A stretch of 64,000 bases of DNA from Duncaniella freteri (GCF_004766125.1 NZ_SJSA01000001.1:1984001-2048000); one strand, 5' to 3'. Positions 19,636 to 29,499 are shown, counted from the stretch's first letter. Notes: generated by a model from the letters alone, not told the origin. A program made the numbers and translations.

Positions 19636-20987
19636 CACTGGCGTCTTTTAAAATCTGTTAATGCGAAATTGTTAAACTCTGTATTCATGTTGGTTACGCG
19701 ATTTTCAGGCCTGCAAACCTTGTCGCACTTTTCAAATGATTACATTGGGGTTGGAGCCTTAAAACTCGGTTCCCCAATTTTTCATGAATGCAGGACGATA
19801 CATTTTCAGCCAGATTGTTGACTTTTTGCCAAAACGCAAATTTGAAAGAATCATGGAGCATCGTACCAAAAATAAGGTTGAGGACAGAACCCTCGGATGG
19901 CAGTTGTCTTATTGGGGACAGTTGCTTGTCCTTATATTCGGTCAACTGCTCGGATGTCGAAGTCTCCGTGAACTCTCGGATATCACTACAGCACATCGCA
20001 AGAAATCCTTTCATCTCGGATTTGGCAAAGAAGCGGTAGACCGTAATATTCTCTCCAGATGCAATACCAATCGTGATTGGCATGTGTTCGAGGAGTTCGC
20101 CAACCATATGATTGTGCTGGCTCAGGAAGCCCGTATAGACCGGGAATTTTGTATCGGCGGCAAGTTCTATGCGTTCGATTCCTCCACGATTGACCTTTGC
20201 ATGAGTGTTTATGACTGGGCAAAGTTCAGAAGCACCAAGTCCGGCATTAAACTGCATACCCAACTTGATATAGTGACGCAGATTCCAGTTATGATAAACA
20301 TCACCAATGCCTCGGTTCATGATGTAAATGCGATGGATATCATTGATTATGAACCGTTGGCCGGTTATATCTTCGACCGTGGATACTGGGACTTGGATAG
20401 GCTTCATAAGATTGAGGAACTTGGAGCCTTCTTTGTCATAAGAGAGAAGGCTAAGCCGAAGTTCATTGTCGAGGATGGTCTGGACATGCCCGAGAATGGA
20501 AACATTCTTCAAGATTATACCGTAAGGTTTACCGGTAGACGCAATGCATCCAATTACCCTTCCCGGATTAGACGTATTGTAGCGTATATCCCTGACCTGA
20601 AGAGAAGTTTTGTTTTTTACACAAATAATTTCTTCCTGTCTGCCGAACAGATTGTGTTCCTTTACAAGAACCGATGGCAGGTGGAGCTTTTCTTCAAATG
20701 GATCAAACAGCACCTTAGAGTCACCACATTCTGGGGTAATTCCGAGACATCCGTCAGAATACAAATTTATGCGGCTATATGCACTTACTGCGTTGTCGCA
20801 ATAATCGAACATAAAATGAAACTTGAAAGAAACATCTACGAAGTCATGAGAATCCTCGGCAGCTCCCTGCTTGTCAAGGAGCATATCAAGGACTTGTTGA
20901 CTCCAGAACCGGTGCCAGCACAAATAGCAAATTGCCATCCAACTCTTGACCTCGAATTTGATTAACACTTTTTAAGAGACACTAGTG
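19636..20987 (+). mobile_element. IS4-type insertion sequence, copy 2 of 5
   Basis: Inverted relative to copy 1. The left flank 9-mer is TACAGCAGC (19627-19635), the reverse complement of copy 1's left flank. The right flank is ATTTTGCAT (20988-20996), the reverse complement of copy 1's right flank. This is the signature of inversion by recombination between copies 1 and 2. Confidence 0.95.
19784..20965 (+). CDS. IS4-family transposase (copy 2)
   Basis: 393 aa, same protein sequence as the transposase at 12941-14122. Confidence 0.95.
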   Translation: MNAGRYIFSQIVDFLPKRKFERIMEHRTKNKVEDRTLGWQLSYWGQLLVLIFGQLLGCRSLRELSDITTAHRKKSFHLGFGKEAVDRNILSRCNTNRDWHVFEEFANHMIVLAQEARIDREFCIGGKFYAFDSSTIDLCMSVYDWAKFRSTKSGIKLHTQLDIVTQIPVMINITNASVHDVNAMDIIDYEPLAGYIFDRGYWDLDRLHKIEELGAFFVIREKAKPKFIVEDGLDMPENGNILQDYTVRFTGRRNASNYPSRIRRIVAYIPDLKRSFVFYTNNFFLSAEQIVFLYKNRWQVELFFKWIKQHLRVTTFWGNSETSVRIQIYAAICTYCVVAIIEHKMKLERNIYEVMRILGSSLLVKEHIKDLLTPEPVPAQIANCHPTLDLEFD

Positions 20988-21877
20988 ATTTTGCATTATT
21001 CCCGTCTGCGTCACTTGGCTGGAATTTCTTTGAAAACAACGAATTGAAGTTGAATTATTCCCGTCGAATCCACCGCCCGTTCGGGCCTCAGTTAAACACA
21101 TTCGAGAACATTTCCGACCCTTCGGAAGTACACCTCGGAAACCCGCTGATTCTGCCTGAATACAGTAATGCTGTCGAACTTTCGTATATCAGAAACTGGA
21201 GAAGCCACATGCTTTCGGTATCAGGTTATCTTCGTTCCAACACTGATATGATAAGTCACGTGAGTTTCCTTGCCCCGATGGCATCTGACCCTGATGTCAA
21301 TACAATGTATTATGGTCATGCGAATGTTGGAAACATGATGAATACCGGTGTGGAGATAATCTCACGCAACACTCTTTTCAACCGTCTGACGCTGACAACC
21401 ACTGTCAATCTCTACAACAGCCACCTCAAAGCGTGGAATACCGATTATCCTTTGCATGATGATTTTTATGCCGTTCATGGCAACAGACAAAACCGTTTTG
21501 TGTGGGATGTTCGCTGTATGGCGTCAGTACGTCTGCCGTGGGATATGACATTTCAGGCTACCGGTCGCTACAATTCACGGCGTGTGACCGCACAGGGTAC
21601 TCTCGAATCAGACTGGGATGTAGAGGCTGGTCTGCGCAAAAACATCGGAGCTTGGGGTATCTCTCTTATGTGCAAGGATATATTCGATTCCAAAAAGACG
21701 CATAATATCCTTTATGGCAACGGATATACGCAGTCGATCAGCAAATGGAGCGGAGGTCGGACATTGCGTCTTGCAGTGACATTCAACTTCGGAAAGACTC
21801 ACAGTCACGACCATGGACCTCACAATCATATCGACACGGGAGGTTATGGTGACGAGCATCATCATCACAATCATTGA
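20988..21877 (+). pseudogene. TonB-dependent receptor, C-terminal part
   Basis: Continues the receptor broken at 14271: after the shared ATTTTGCAT the frame reads LFPSASLGWNFFENNELKLN, a typical barrel segment of the outer-membrane beta-barrel (OMP_b-brl_3-like) group, and runs to a proper end. The C-terminus is GKTHSHDHGPHNHIDTGGYG followed by a short Asp-Glu-His-rich run: a histidine-rich metal-binding tail. As present it has no promoter, start codon or signal peptide. A perfect palindromic terminator follows at 21894. Confidence 0.9.
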
Positions 21878-21893
21878 CATACTTTTACAGATA

Positions 21894-21927
21894 AAAATGG
21901 GGATAGTGCCGGCACTATCCCCATTTT
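21894..21927 (+). terminator. Palindromic terminator after the TonB receptor
   Basis: A perfect 34-bp palindrome: AAAATGGGGATAGTGCC and its exact complement GGCACTATCCCCATTTT. Confidence 0.9.
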
Positions 21928-21930
21928 CTA

Positions 21931-21965
21931 TGCAAGCGGGTTGCGGTCGGAGAGATGTAATTTTG
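21931..21965 (+). promoter_or_regulatory. Efflux operon promoter with operator-like box
   Basis: TGCAAGCGGGTTGCG (21931-21945), then 14 bp after its TTG the -7 element TAATTTTG (21958-21965), 16 bp before the TolC-like gene. Same box and spacing as the fur, HMA and TonB promoters. Confidence 0.75.
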
Positions 21966-21981
21966 CATCAAATTTCAAACA

Positions 21982-23316
21982 ATGATGAAAAGAGTAATAT
22001 CAACTATTGGCATATGCCTTTTATTTCTATCCTCATATGGGCAGGAGCTGACCTTGAGGGAATGTATAGATATGGGGTTGAAAAATAACCTGTCTATACA
22101 GCGTGGCAACATATCGATAGATATTGCCACAAATAGTCTTTCAGAAAACAGGAGTAAGTTGTTACCGGTGCTCAATGCCGACATACAGTTTGCAGATTTT
22201 CTGATGAAGCCTACGAATGTAACCACCGGTGCATTACTGGGCAATGATTTTCCGGACAATCCAACGTGGCAGCAGATACGCAGTATGCAATATAGCGTGG
22301 GAGCTGGAATCCAGCTTACTATGCCTCTTTTCAACAAAACTATTTATAGCGGAATCGAGGTGGCTAAAACTATGGTTGAAATAAGCCGATTGTCAACACA
22401 ACAGGCAGAACAACAACTGACAGTGGCTATCGCTAATACTTACTATACGGCGCAGGCATTTAATGAACAGGCAAAGTTGCTTGATGCCAACATTAAACGT
22501 ATGTCAGAGCTGTCTGATATCACACGAGCGATGTTTGAGGGTGGAGTCGCGCTGGAAATTGATTTGAATCGTGTAAAAATCAATATAAGCAACATTGAAG
22601 TCCTACGCAAACAGTATGCAACCGCCTATGAAACTCAATTGAACCTTTTACGATTTCTTCTTGACATATCTCCTGATCAAAAGATCAGCGTCTGCTCTAT
22701 GAAAAGTCTATCTTTCTCTCCGGATAATGTGTCGGAAGTTTCTGACAATCTTCCTGAACTGAATATCATCAGACAGCGGAAAGATCTTGTTGCAAGACAA
22801 ATTAGTATGACGAAGGCCGGATATCTGCCTACAATAGCTTTGTTCGGTCAGTTAGGCGTCAATGGCTATCAAGATAGTTTCAAGGGATTTTTCAACGACA
22901 ACAGTCACCATTGGTTTGGGAATACCTACTTGGGGATCAAAGTCAATATACCAATATTTGATGCCAACAGTAAGCGTAAAAAGATTAAAGGGCATTCTCT
23001 TGAACTTACACAGATGGACATTGCCTTGGATGAGCAACGTAAATCTCTTGAAAGGGATTTTTCCGATACTTATAGAAAACTTGATTTGAACATATCCTCA
23101 TTCAATACTCAAAAGAGCAATTATAATCTGGCTCTCAGCGTGTATAACGTTACCGAGGAACGATATAAAGAGGGTGTAGCGTCCATGACAGACCTGCTGC
23201 AAGATGAAATGCGCATGCGCGAATCGCAAATAGCTTGTATCCATGCTCTATGTGAATGTCACATCGCTAATATACAGCTTCTGAAATTAACAGATAACCT
23301 TCATCAACTGAAATAA
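21982..23316 (+). CDS. TolC-like outer membrane efflux protein
   Basis: 444 aa with an N-terminal signal (MKRVISTIGICLLFLSSYGQ) and two outer membrane efflux protein repeats. Each repeat has a LxLxEAxxxxxxNN-type start (ELTLRECIDMGLKNNLSIQRG) and long amphipathic helices (STQQAEQQLTVAIANTYYTA; YKEGVASMTDLLQDEMRMRE). It would form the trimeric outer-membrane duct of a tripartite exporter. It is followed 10 bp later by the HlyD-type adaptor and then the MFS pump. The boxed promoter ties this operon to the Fur-family regulator upstream. Confidence 0.9.
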   Translation: MMKRVISTIGICLLFLSSYGQELTLRECIDMGLKNNLSIQRGNISIDIATNSLSENRSKLLPVLNADIQFADFLMKPTNVTTGALLGNDFPDNPTWQQIRSMQYSVGAGIQLTMPLFNKTIYSGIEVAKTMVEISRLSTQQAEQQLTVAIANTYYTAQAFNEQAKLLDANIKRMSELSDITRAMFEGGVALEIDLNRVKINISNIEVLRKQYATAYETQLNLLRFLLDISPDQKISVCSMKSLSFSPDNVSEVSDNLPELNIIRQRKDLVARQISMTKAGYLPTIALFGQLGVNGYQDSFKGFFNDNSHHWFGNTYLGIKVNIPIFDANSKRKKIKGHSLELTQMDIALDEQRKSLERDFSDTYRKLDLNISSFNTQKSNYNLALSVYNVTEERYKEGVASMTDLLQDEMRMRESQIACIHALCECHIANIQLLKLTDNLHQLK

Positions 23317-23326
23317 AAATAAGACA

Positions 23327-24376
23327 ATGGAACAAAATAAAAAGCATAAAATGAACAAAGCCCGTACTACCGCAACTGTCATCATGACAATTGTCATAAT
23401 CATTGCCGCCGCATTGGGGGTACAGTCATTCATGGCTGCTAAGAATTTTGAAACAACGGACAATGCTACTGTCGAACAATATATGTCTCCCATAAATGTA
23501 CGTGTACCCGGATATATAAAGGAAATACGCTTCAAAGAGCATCAGCATGTAGCCAAGGGTGATACTTTGATGATTATTGACGACCGTGAGTTTATAATCA
23601 ACCTCAAGCAGGCCCAAGCCAATCTTCAGGATGCAATGACAGGACGTAGAGTGATAGACAATACAGCCAATACGGCATCTACATCTGCATCGGTTTTTGA
23701 TGAGTCCATAGCGGAGGCGCGCATAAGGGTTTCCAAACTTGAAGCCGACTATGCCCGATTTTCTGCTCTCTTGGAAAAGAATGCGACAACACCTATTGTA
23801 GTCGAGCAGTATAAGACAGAACTTGATATGGCCCATGCTCGCGTAAACGCTTTGGAACGGCAGCGGAGCAGCGCGCAATCGTCTGTTTCAGAAGTGAATC
23901 AACGTAAGGGCAATGCAGATGCAGCCATACTACGTGCTGAGGCGGCACTTGAAATGGCCGAGCTTAATTTATCATACACTGTCGTAACAGCACCTTGTGA
24001 TGGCTATCTTGGAAAACGAAACATCGAAGTAGGACAGTTTGTAAATCCGGGGCAGACAATGACTACCCTCATACCCGATAATGAAAAATGGATTGTAGCA
24101 AACTTCAAAGAGACACAAATCCAGAATTTGCATATCGGACAGGAGGTGGATGTCGAGATCGATGCTTTTCCGGGAAGAAAATTCAAAGGTCTGGTGTCTT
24201 CTATAAGTTCAGCAACAGGCACGAAATATTCAATGATTCCAACAGATAATGCAAGTGGCAATTTCGTGAAAATACGTCAGCGTATACCTGTCCGCATAGA
24301 TTTGGTAGATATTTCTTCCGAAGACAACCAATTACTTGCAGCCGGAATGATGTGCAACATAAAAGCTAAAATATAA
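23327..24376 (+). CDS. HlyD/EmrA-type membrane fusion protein
   Basis: 349-aa periplasmic adaptor. One N-terminal membrane anchor (about residues 15-36, VIMTIVIIIAAALGVQSFMA), then the biotinyl-lipoyl half motif (VRVPGYIKEIRFKEHQHVAK; DTLMIIDDREF), a coiled-coil hairpin (about 85-210) and the second lipoyl half (APCDGYLGKRNIEVGQFVNP) with the beta-barrel domain. This is the EmrA subclass that pairs with MFS drug exporters. It lies between the TolC-like and MFS genes with short gaps (10 and 4 bp). Confidence 0.92.
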   Translation: MEQNKKHKMNKARTTATVIMTIVIIIAAALGVQSFMAAKNFETTDNATVEQYMSPINVRVPGYIKEIRFKEHQHVAKGDTLMIIDDREFIINLKQAQANLQDAMTGRRVIDNTANTASTSASVFDESIAEARIRVSKLEADYARFSALLEKNATTPIVVEQYKTELDMAHARVNALERQRSSAQSSVSEVNQRKGNADAAILRAEAALEMAELNLSYTVVTAPCDGYLGKRNIEVGQFVNPGQTMTTLIPDNEKWIVANFKETQIQNLHIGQEVDVEIDAFPGRKFKGLVSSISSATGTKYSMIPTDNASGNFVKIRQRIPVRIDLVDISSEDNQLLAAGMMCNIKAKI

Positions 24377-24380
24377 CGAA

Positions 24381-25173
24381 ATGGAAATCAATTCTGCAAC
24401 AGCCCAGTATCCATTCCCATTTCACCGACAAATCCCCAAATTTCTGGGTGTAATTGTCTTCTACTGGGTCTTTGTTCCACTCTTTTTTATGGGTGGAACT
24501 TACGTTGGCAGTCTGAATGAGATAACCGCAGGTTCAGGTGAACTCATAGAGAATTTCTAACTAATCAACTTGTGTGCGTATATCGGTATGGCTCTTGTAT
24601 TCCCTATAATGATGCCATATCTACATACCCGCAATGTACGTCTGGTATATGTGGTTGGATTCCTCATTCTTGCAGCACTCAACTTAATCTGCGCCAATCT
24701 GGAAACACCATTGTCCATGCTTGTCTGTGCAATAGCAATGGGTATGGCAAGAATGTTTATTGTTTTGAATACCACATTCTCAATGTCAACCTATTTTACA
24801 GGGATGCCTATTGTTAGTTTCTTTTCTCTTAAAGAAATGCCGGCTCCGGAAAGACAATATAAGATGGATCACATGAGGGCTTGGTTTTTCCCGTGTCTTT
24901 ATGGATATATCTTTTGTATTGTGCAGATTGGTAATTTCTGTTCATCTTGGATTGCGACTGATTTGTCATGGACAGATTATTACTATCTTGTTGCCGGAAT
25001 GATGGTTCTGACATCTGTACTTGTATATTTTATTATGCCGGCTTATCAGTCCGAGGGTAAATATGAAATTCCTTTCAGCCGTATGATTGACATAGTTTTG
25101 GCCGCAATTACCCTATGTGCATTTTGCTATATGATGTTCTTCGGTAAAACTTTAGATTGGTTTGAATCCGAAT
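24381..25173 (+). pseudogene. MFS efflux pump, N-terminal part (nonsense codon and IS insertion)
   Basis: Inner-membrane pump of the EmrB/DHA2-like type, starting 4 bp after the adaptor gene (MEINSATAQYPFPFHRQIPK). Codon 60 is an in-frame TAA (24558-24560) after GELIENF. The frame then goes on as LINLCAYIGMALVFPIMMPYL with clear membrane helices, so the stop interrupts the first extracytoplasmic loop. At 25165-25173 the 9-bp target AATCCGAAT precedes IS copy 3. Joined to the part after the IS, the gene has 549 codons plus stop. Two independent lesions make it a pseudogene and probably disable the exporter. Confidence 0.88.
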
Positions 25174-26525
25174 CACTAGTGTCTCTTAAAAAGTGTTAAT
25201 CAAATTCGAGGTCAAGAGTTGGATGGCAATTTGCTATTTGTGCTGGCACCGGTTCTGGAGTCAACAAGTCCTTGATATGCTCCTTGACAAGCAGGGAGCT
25301 GCCGAGGATTCTCATGACTTCGTAGATGTTTCTTTCAAGTTTCATTTTATGTTCGATTATTGCGACAACGCAGTAAGTGCATATAGCCGCATAAATTTGT
25401 ATTCTGACGGATGTCTCGGAATTACCCCAGAATGTGGTGACTCTAAGGTGCTGTTTGATCCATTTGAAGAAAAGCTCCACCTGCCATCGGTTCTTGTAAA
25501 GGAACACAATCTGTTCGGCAGACAGGAAGAAATTATTTGTGTAAAAAACAAAACTTCTCTTCAGGTCAGGGATATACGCTACAATACGTCTAATCCGGGA
25601 AGGGTAATTGGATGCATTGCGTCTACCGGTAAACCTTACGGTATAATCTTGAAGAATGTTTCCATTCTCGGGCATGTCCAGACCATCCTCGACAATGAAC
25701 TTCGGCTTAGCCTTCTCTCTTATGACAAAGAAGGCTCCAAGTTCCTCAATCTTATGAAGCCTATCCAAGTCCCAGTATCCACGGTCGAAGATATAACCGG
25801 CCAACGGTTCATAATCAATGATATCCATCGCATTTACATCATGAACCGAGGCATTGGTGATGTTTATCATAACTGGAATCTGCGTCACTATATCAAGTTG
25901 GGTATGCAGTTTAATGCCGGACTTGGTGCTTCTGAACTTTGCCCAGTCATAAACACTCATGCAAAGGTCAATCGTGGAGGAATCGAACGCATAGAACTTG
26001 CCGCCGATACAAAATTCCCGGTCTATACGGGCTTCCTGAGCCAGCACAATCATATGGTTGGCGAACTCCTCGAACACATGCCAATCACGATTGGTATTGC
26101 ATCTGGAGAGAATATTACGGTCTACCGCTTCTTTGCCAAATCCGAGATGAAAGGATTTCTTGCGATGTGCTGTAGTGATATCCGAGAGTTCACGGAGACT
26201 TCGACATCCGAGCAGTTGACCGAATATAAGGACAAGCAACTGTCCCCAATAAGACAACTGCCATCCGAGGGTTCTGTCCTCAACCTTATTTTTGGTACGA
26301 TGCTCCATGATTCTTTCAAATTTGCGTTTTGGCAAAAAGTCAACAATCTGGCTGAAAATGTATCGTCCTGCATTCATGAAAAATTGGGGAACCGAGTTTT
26401 AAGGCTCCAACCCCAATGTAATCATTTGAAAAGTGCGACAAGGTTTGCAGGCCTGAAAATCGCGTAACCAACATGAATACAGAGTTTAACAATTTCGCAT
26501 TAACAGATTTTAAAAGACGCCAGTG
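25174..26525 (-). mobile_element. IS4-type insertion sequence, copy 3 of 5
   Basis: 1352 bp, a simple insertion with direct 9-bp duplications AATCCGAAT at 25165-25173 and 26526-26534. This copy establishes that the element makes 9-bp duplications. Confidence 0.97.
25196..26377 (-). CDS. IS4-family transposase (copy 3)
   Basis: 393 aa, same protein sequence as the transposase at 12941-14122. Confidence 0.95.
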   Translation of the reverse strand: MNAGRYIFSQIVDFLPKRKFERIMEHRTKNKVEDRTLGWQLSYWGQLLVLIFGQLLGCRSLRELSDITTAHRKKSFHLGFGKEAVDRNILSRCNTNRDWHVFEEFANHMIVLAQEARIDREFCIGGKFYAFDSSTIDLCMSVYDWAKFRSTKSGIKLHTQLDIVTQIPVMINITNASVHDVNAMDIIDYEPLAGYIFDRGYWDLDRLHKIEELGAFFVIREKAKPKFIVEDGLDMPENGNILQDYTVRFTGRRNASNYPSRIRRIVAYIPDLKRSFVFYTNNFFLSAEQIVFLYKNRWQVELFFKWIKQHLRVTTFWGNSETSVRIQIYAAICTYCVVAIIEHKMKLERNIYEVMRILGSSLLVKEHIKDLLTPEPVPAQIANCHPTLDLEFD

Positions 26526-27391
26526 AATCCGAATATATCATTTTGGCATTCATTATAACTTTAGTTGCCGGTGCAGGATTTATGTTACTGCAAATTCATG
26601 CAGGAAGTTACCGTTATCTCGAACTTGGAATATTCCGCTATCGTAACACTTGGATCGGCATACTGATTTTTCTGCTTGTAATGCTTGTGAATACTCCATC
26701 TCAGATGTTCATCGGATCATTTGCCAAACTTGGTTCTGCCGCCGGGAATCTGGAGGCTCAGGCATTGATGAAGTATGCGATTTATGGTTGCCTTTTAGGT
26801 GTGATACTTTCTTTGATTCTTATTCTTAGAAGAATGAGGTTCAGAACACTTTTCGCACTCGGCTTTATGCTTATGGCAGTGTCGAATGCCTATATGTACT
26901 TCTTGTATCAGACCGACTCCGATTTGCCTTCAATGCGTTGGCCGATGCTGCTTAACTATATGGGGTGGATTATGCCTTATGCGGTTGTATGTGCGCATGG
27001 CATGAAAAATCTTCCGGCAAAATTCTTGCCGACATGGCTATTTCTAATAGTTACAGTCCGTAATGTGATGGCACCGGCAATTGGAGTATCGGTTTATTCA
27101 AACTGGCTTCAAGAACGTACCCAGTTCCATAAAGAACTATTGGCATCAGAAATCAATCATTCCAATAATGTGGCAGTAAACACATATAACACAACTCAGC
27201 GAATAGGCGCATTTTCCGGAAATGGCACTTTCGACTCCGAAAAACTGGCAAGTATCCAACTTTCTGCGAGAGTACAAAAACAGGCAACTATTGTGGCGTT
27301 CAAAGATATGACAGGAACAACTGTATGGTTATGTCTCGGTTGTATGCTTATTTGCCTTTTATTGCCATATCGTAAAAAGGAATTTATGTAG
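26526..27391 (+). pseudogene. MFS efflux pump, C-terminal part
   Basis: Continues the MFS gene after IS copy 3: ESEYIILAFIITLVAG resumes in frame, followed by about six hydrophobic helices (WIGILIFLLVMLVNTPSQMF; AIYGCLLGVILSLILILR; TLFALGFMLMAVSNAYMYF; LPTWLFLIVTVRNVMAPA; TTVWLCLGCMLICLLLPY) and a basic C-terminus. Frame arithmetic across the IS is exact. An inverted-repeat terminator follows at 27435. Confidence 0.88.
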
Positions 27392-27434
27392 GCTGATATC
27401 AATAAAATATCATATCTGATGTATCTCATTTGAA

Positions 27435-27473
27435 ATCCAATGTTATCGGAGATTACTGCCGATAGCATTGGAT
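27435..27473 (+). terminator. Terminator after the efflux operon
   Basis: ATCCAATGTTATCGG (27435-27449) pairs with CCGATAGCATTGGAT (27459-27473) with one mismatch and a 9-nt loop. No strong T tract. Confidence 0.6.
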
Positions 27474-27527
27474 CAGAAATGAGCCGGAATCTTTTGACTA
27501 TAACTATACATCATACAAAGTGTGACC

Positions 27528-28313
27528 ATGAGAGTGCTTGGAGTGATTATTATAATGCTGTTGTCGTCAGCGGCTGTATATGCAAACGAAAGACTTTTGG
27601 ATAACACTTTAGATATGACATCTATTGGACGCATAAGACTAATGAATGATATCAATGTCGTATGTGTAGTCGATTCTTTTGCCAAAAATATTATTGAATT
27701 TCCGGATACAATCAGAGATTGGTCAAATATTTTATTCCTTACACACGAACGCGAGACTCTGACTATACAAATATTAGATAACAATATCGCGGAAAGATAT
27801 GTCGGTAAATACCAGAACGACACCTTATTGATTAAGGTTAATGCCAATATAACCGAGATCGAAAATGGATACAATTCCACTCTGAAAGTAAGAGGCCGAT
27901 TATCAGTTCCGGAATTAAAAATTATCCAATCCGGTAATGGCTCAATAGAAATTGATAGTGTGTATGCCTCAAAAGCGAGTCTCTCTATCGTAACAGGTAA
28001 TGGCTCTATTATTATCAGGGAACTTGCTTCTGATAATATTTCATGCAACATTTTAGGAACCGGCTCAATAACAGTTAAAGGTGGTGTTTGTGACAATCTG
28101 AAATGTAGGATTATTGGGACTGGCAAGATAGACGTGGTCAGACTTGTTGCTGAAAATGCAAAAATTAAGTACTCCGGCGGGGGGTATGTGAAGTGCAACG
28201 TTATCCGTTTACTATCAACACATGGATTAGGTACTACAAAAATTAGCTATAAGGGAAATCCACATATCAAGCGTAGAAGTAATGTCAAACCGAAGAAGAT
28301 TAGTGACAAATAG
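27528..28313 (+). CDS. DUF2807 (GIN-domain) secreted protein
   Basis: About 261 aa. The signal peptide MRVLGVIIIMLLSSAAVYA favours the ATG at 27528 over a GTG 6 bp upstream. The body is a right-handed beta-repeat with recurring G-N/T-G-S-I units (SGNGSIEIDS; TGNGSIIIRE; LGTGSITVKG; IGTGKIDVVR), which marks DUF2807 'head GIN domain' or putative auto-transporter adhesin proteins, common in Bacteroidota envelopes. Molecular function is unknown. It overlaps the next gene's start region with essentially no gap, so the two probably form an operon. Confidence 0.82.
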   Translation: MRVLGVIIIMLLSSAAVYANERLLDNTLDMTSIGRIRLMNDINVVCVVDSFAKNIIEFPDTIRDWSNILFLTHERETLTIQILDNNIAERYVGKYQNDTLLIKVNANITEIENGYNSTLKVRGRLSVPELKIIQSGNGSIEIDSVYASKASLSIVTGNGSIIIRELASDNISCNILGTGSITVKGGVCDNLKCRIIGTGKIDVVRLVAENAKIKYSGGGYVKCNVIRLLSTHGLGTTKISYKGNPHIKRRSNVKPKKISDK

Positions 28314-29453
28314 ATGACTCAAATACCTCGCTTTGGATTACTTTTAGTTTTGATGTGCAGTATGTTCCCACTCTGTATGTATGGAGAGGAATGTACATCT
28401 AAGCAGTTGCCTGATTCCACGCTTGAATTGTCAGGCAACTGGTTTAATCAGTTGAGCCAATGCAATTTTAGGATAAATGACCCTCGTATAAAATATCCTC
28501 GTTTTGTCAATTTTTGTCGTACTGTTTATAACTGGGGGGACACGACCTTTAATAGATATGATTCTGCTTATGTCATCGGAACGGGACAAAATTGGAAACT
28601 CTATGCCAACAGTTATAATTGGCACCAGTCCTATGCGTTTATATTTCACGACCAGCCTGTTATACTCCATAGTAAGATAAATTCGGATTTAGGAATTTCA
28701 TTGAATTTTATGGCTGTCAGCATTGGCTATACGTGGAATGTCAATAGGCTGATTACCGGGAAACGAGACCAACGACGAATTTTTAACTTTTCATTCACAT
28801 GCGCCTTGTTTTCGGCTGAGATTACTTCTTGGAATACTTATGGAGATACAAAACTCACTAAATTTGGCAATTACAAGAATGTCGATGGCTCTAATCCTGA
28901 CATACCTATAGATAATATGAATCACAAGGCTTTCAATCTGAATGCGTACTATTTTTTCAATCACAATAAGTACTCGCAAGCGGCTGCATATAACTTTTCA
29001 AAATATCAGCTAAAAAGTGCCGGATCATGGATATTAGGTATAAATTACGGCAGACACACAATTGCTATGGACTTTGAGCATCTTCCTCCGTCCATGACTG
29101 ATGACATCCCGGATTTTGCTTCTAAATATGATTTCAGCTATACCGATTATACAATACTTGGAGGATATGGATATAGTCATGTCCTGCCTCATAATTGGTT
29201 GTATAATGTAACAATCCTACCTTCAGTCGGATATAAGCGTACAGAAATGACGAATACAGACGTAAAGAAAGACAACGATTTCAATAATACGATATCCCTG
29301 AACTATCAGGGGAAAATGTCAATGACCTATAATCATCGTTCACTATTTGTGTCAGCAACGATACGACTTGATGGCAATTGCTATTTTGATGAGAGTTACA
29401 CTTTCTTCAATACAAGATGCTCGGCGTCTGCCATTGTTGGCGTGAGATTTTAG
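28314..29453 (+). CDS. DUF4421 family outer-membrane-like protein
   Basis: 379 aa with an N-terminal signal (FGLLLVLMCSMFPLCMYG). Conserved DUF4421 features are seen early (NFCRTVYNWGDTTFNRYDS, then YVIGTGQNWKLYANSY), followed by alternating amphipathic beta strands and ending in an aromatic strand (SASAIVGVRF), so a beta-barrel is likely. DUF4421 proteins are found almost only in Bacteroidota; no function is established. It directly follows the DUF2807 gene. Neither has an obvious link to the metal cluster beyond position. Confidence 0.8.
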   Translation: MTQIPRFGLLLVLMCSMFPLCMYGEECTSKQLPDSTLELSGNWFNQLSQCNFRINDPRIKYPRFVNFCRTVYNWGDTTFNRYDSAYVIGTGQNWKLYANSYNWHQSYAFIFHDQPVILHSKINSDLGISLNFMAVSIGYTWNVNRLITGKRDQRRIFNFSFTCALFSAEITSWNTYGDTKLTKFGNYKNVDGSNPDIPIDNMNHKAFNLNAYYFFNHNKYSQAAAYNFSKYQLKSAGSWILGINYGRHTIAMDFEHLPPSMTDDIPDFASKYDFSYTDYTILGGYGYSHVLPHNWLYNVTILPSVGYKRTEMTNTDVKKDNDFNNTISLNYQGKMSMTYNHRSLFVSATIRLDGNCYFDESYTFFNTRCSASAIVGVRF

Positions 29454-29499
29454 AAACTAAAACTGCTTTACAGTGAATAAATAACTAAATTACAAATCA

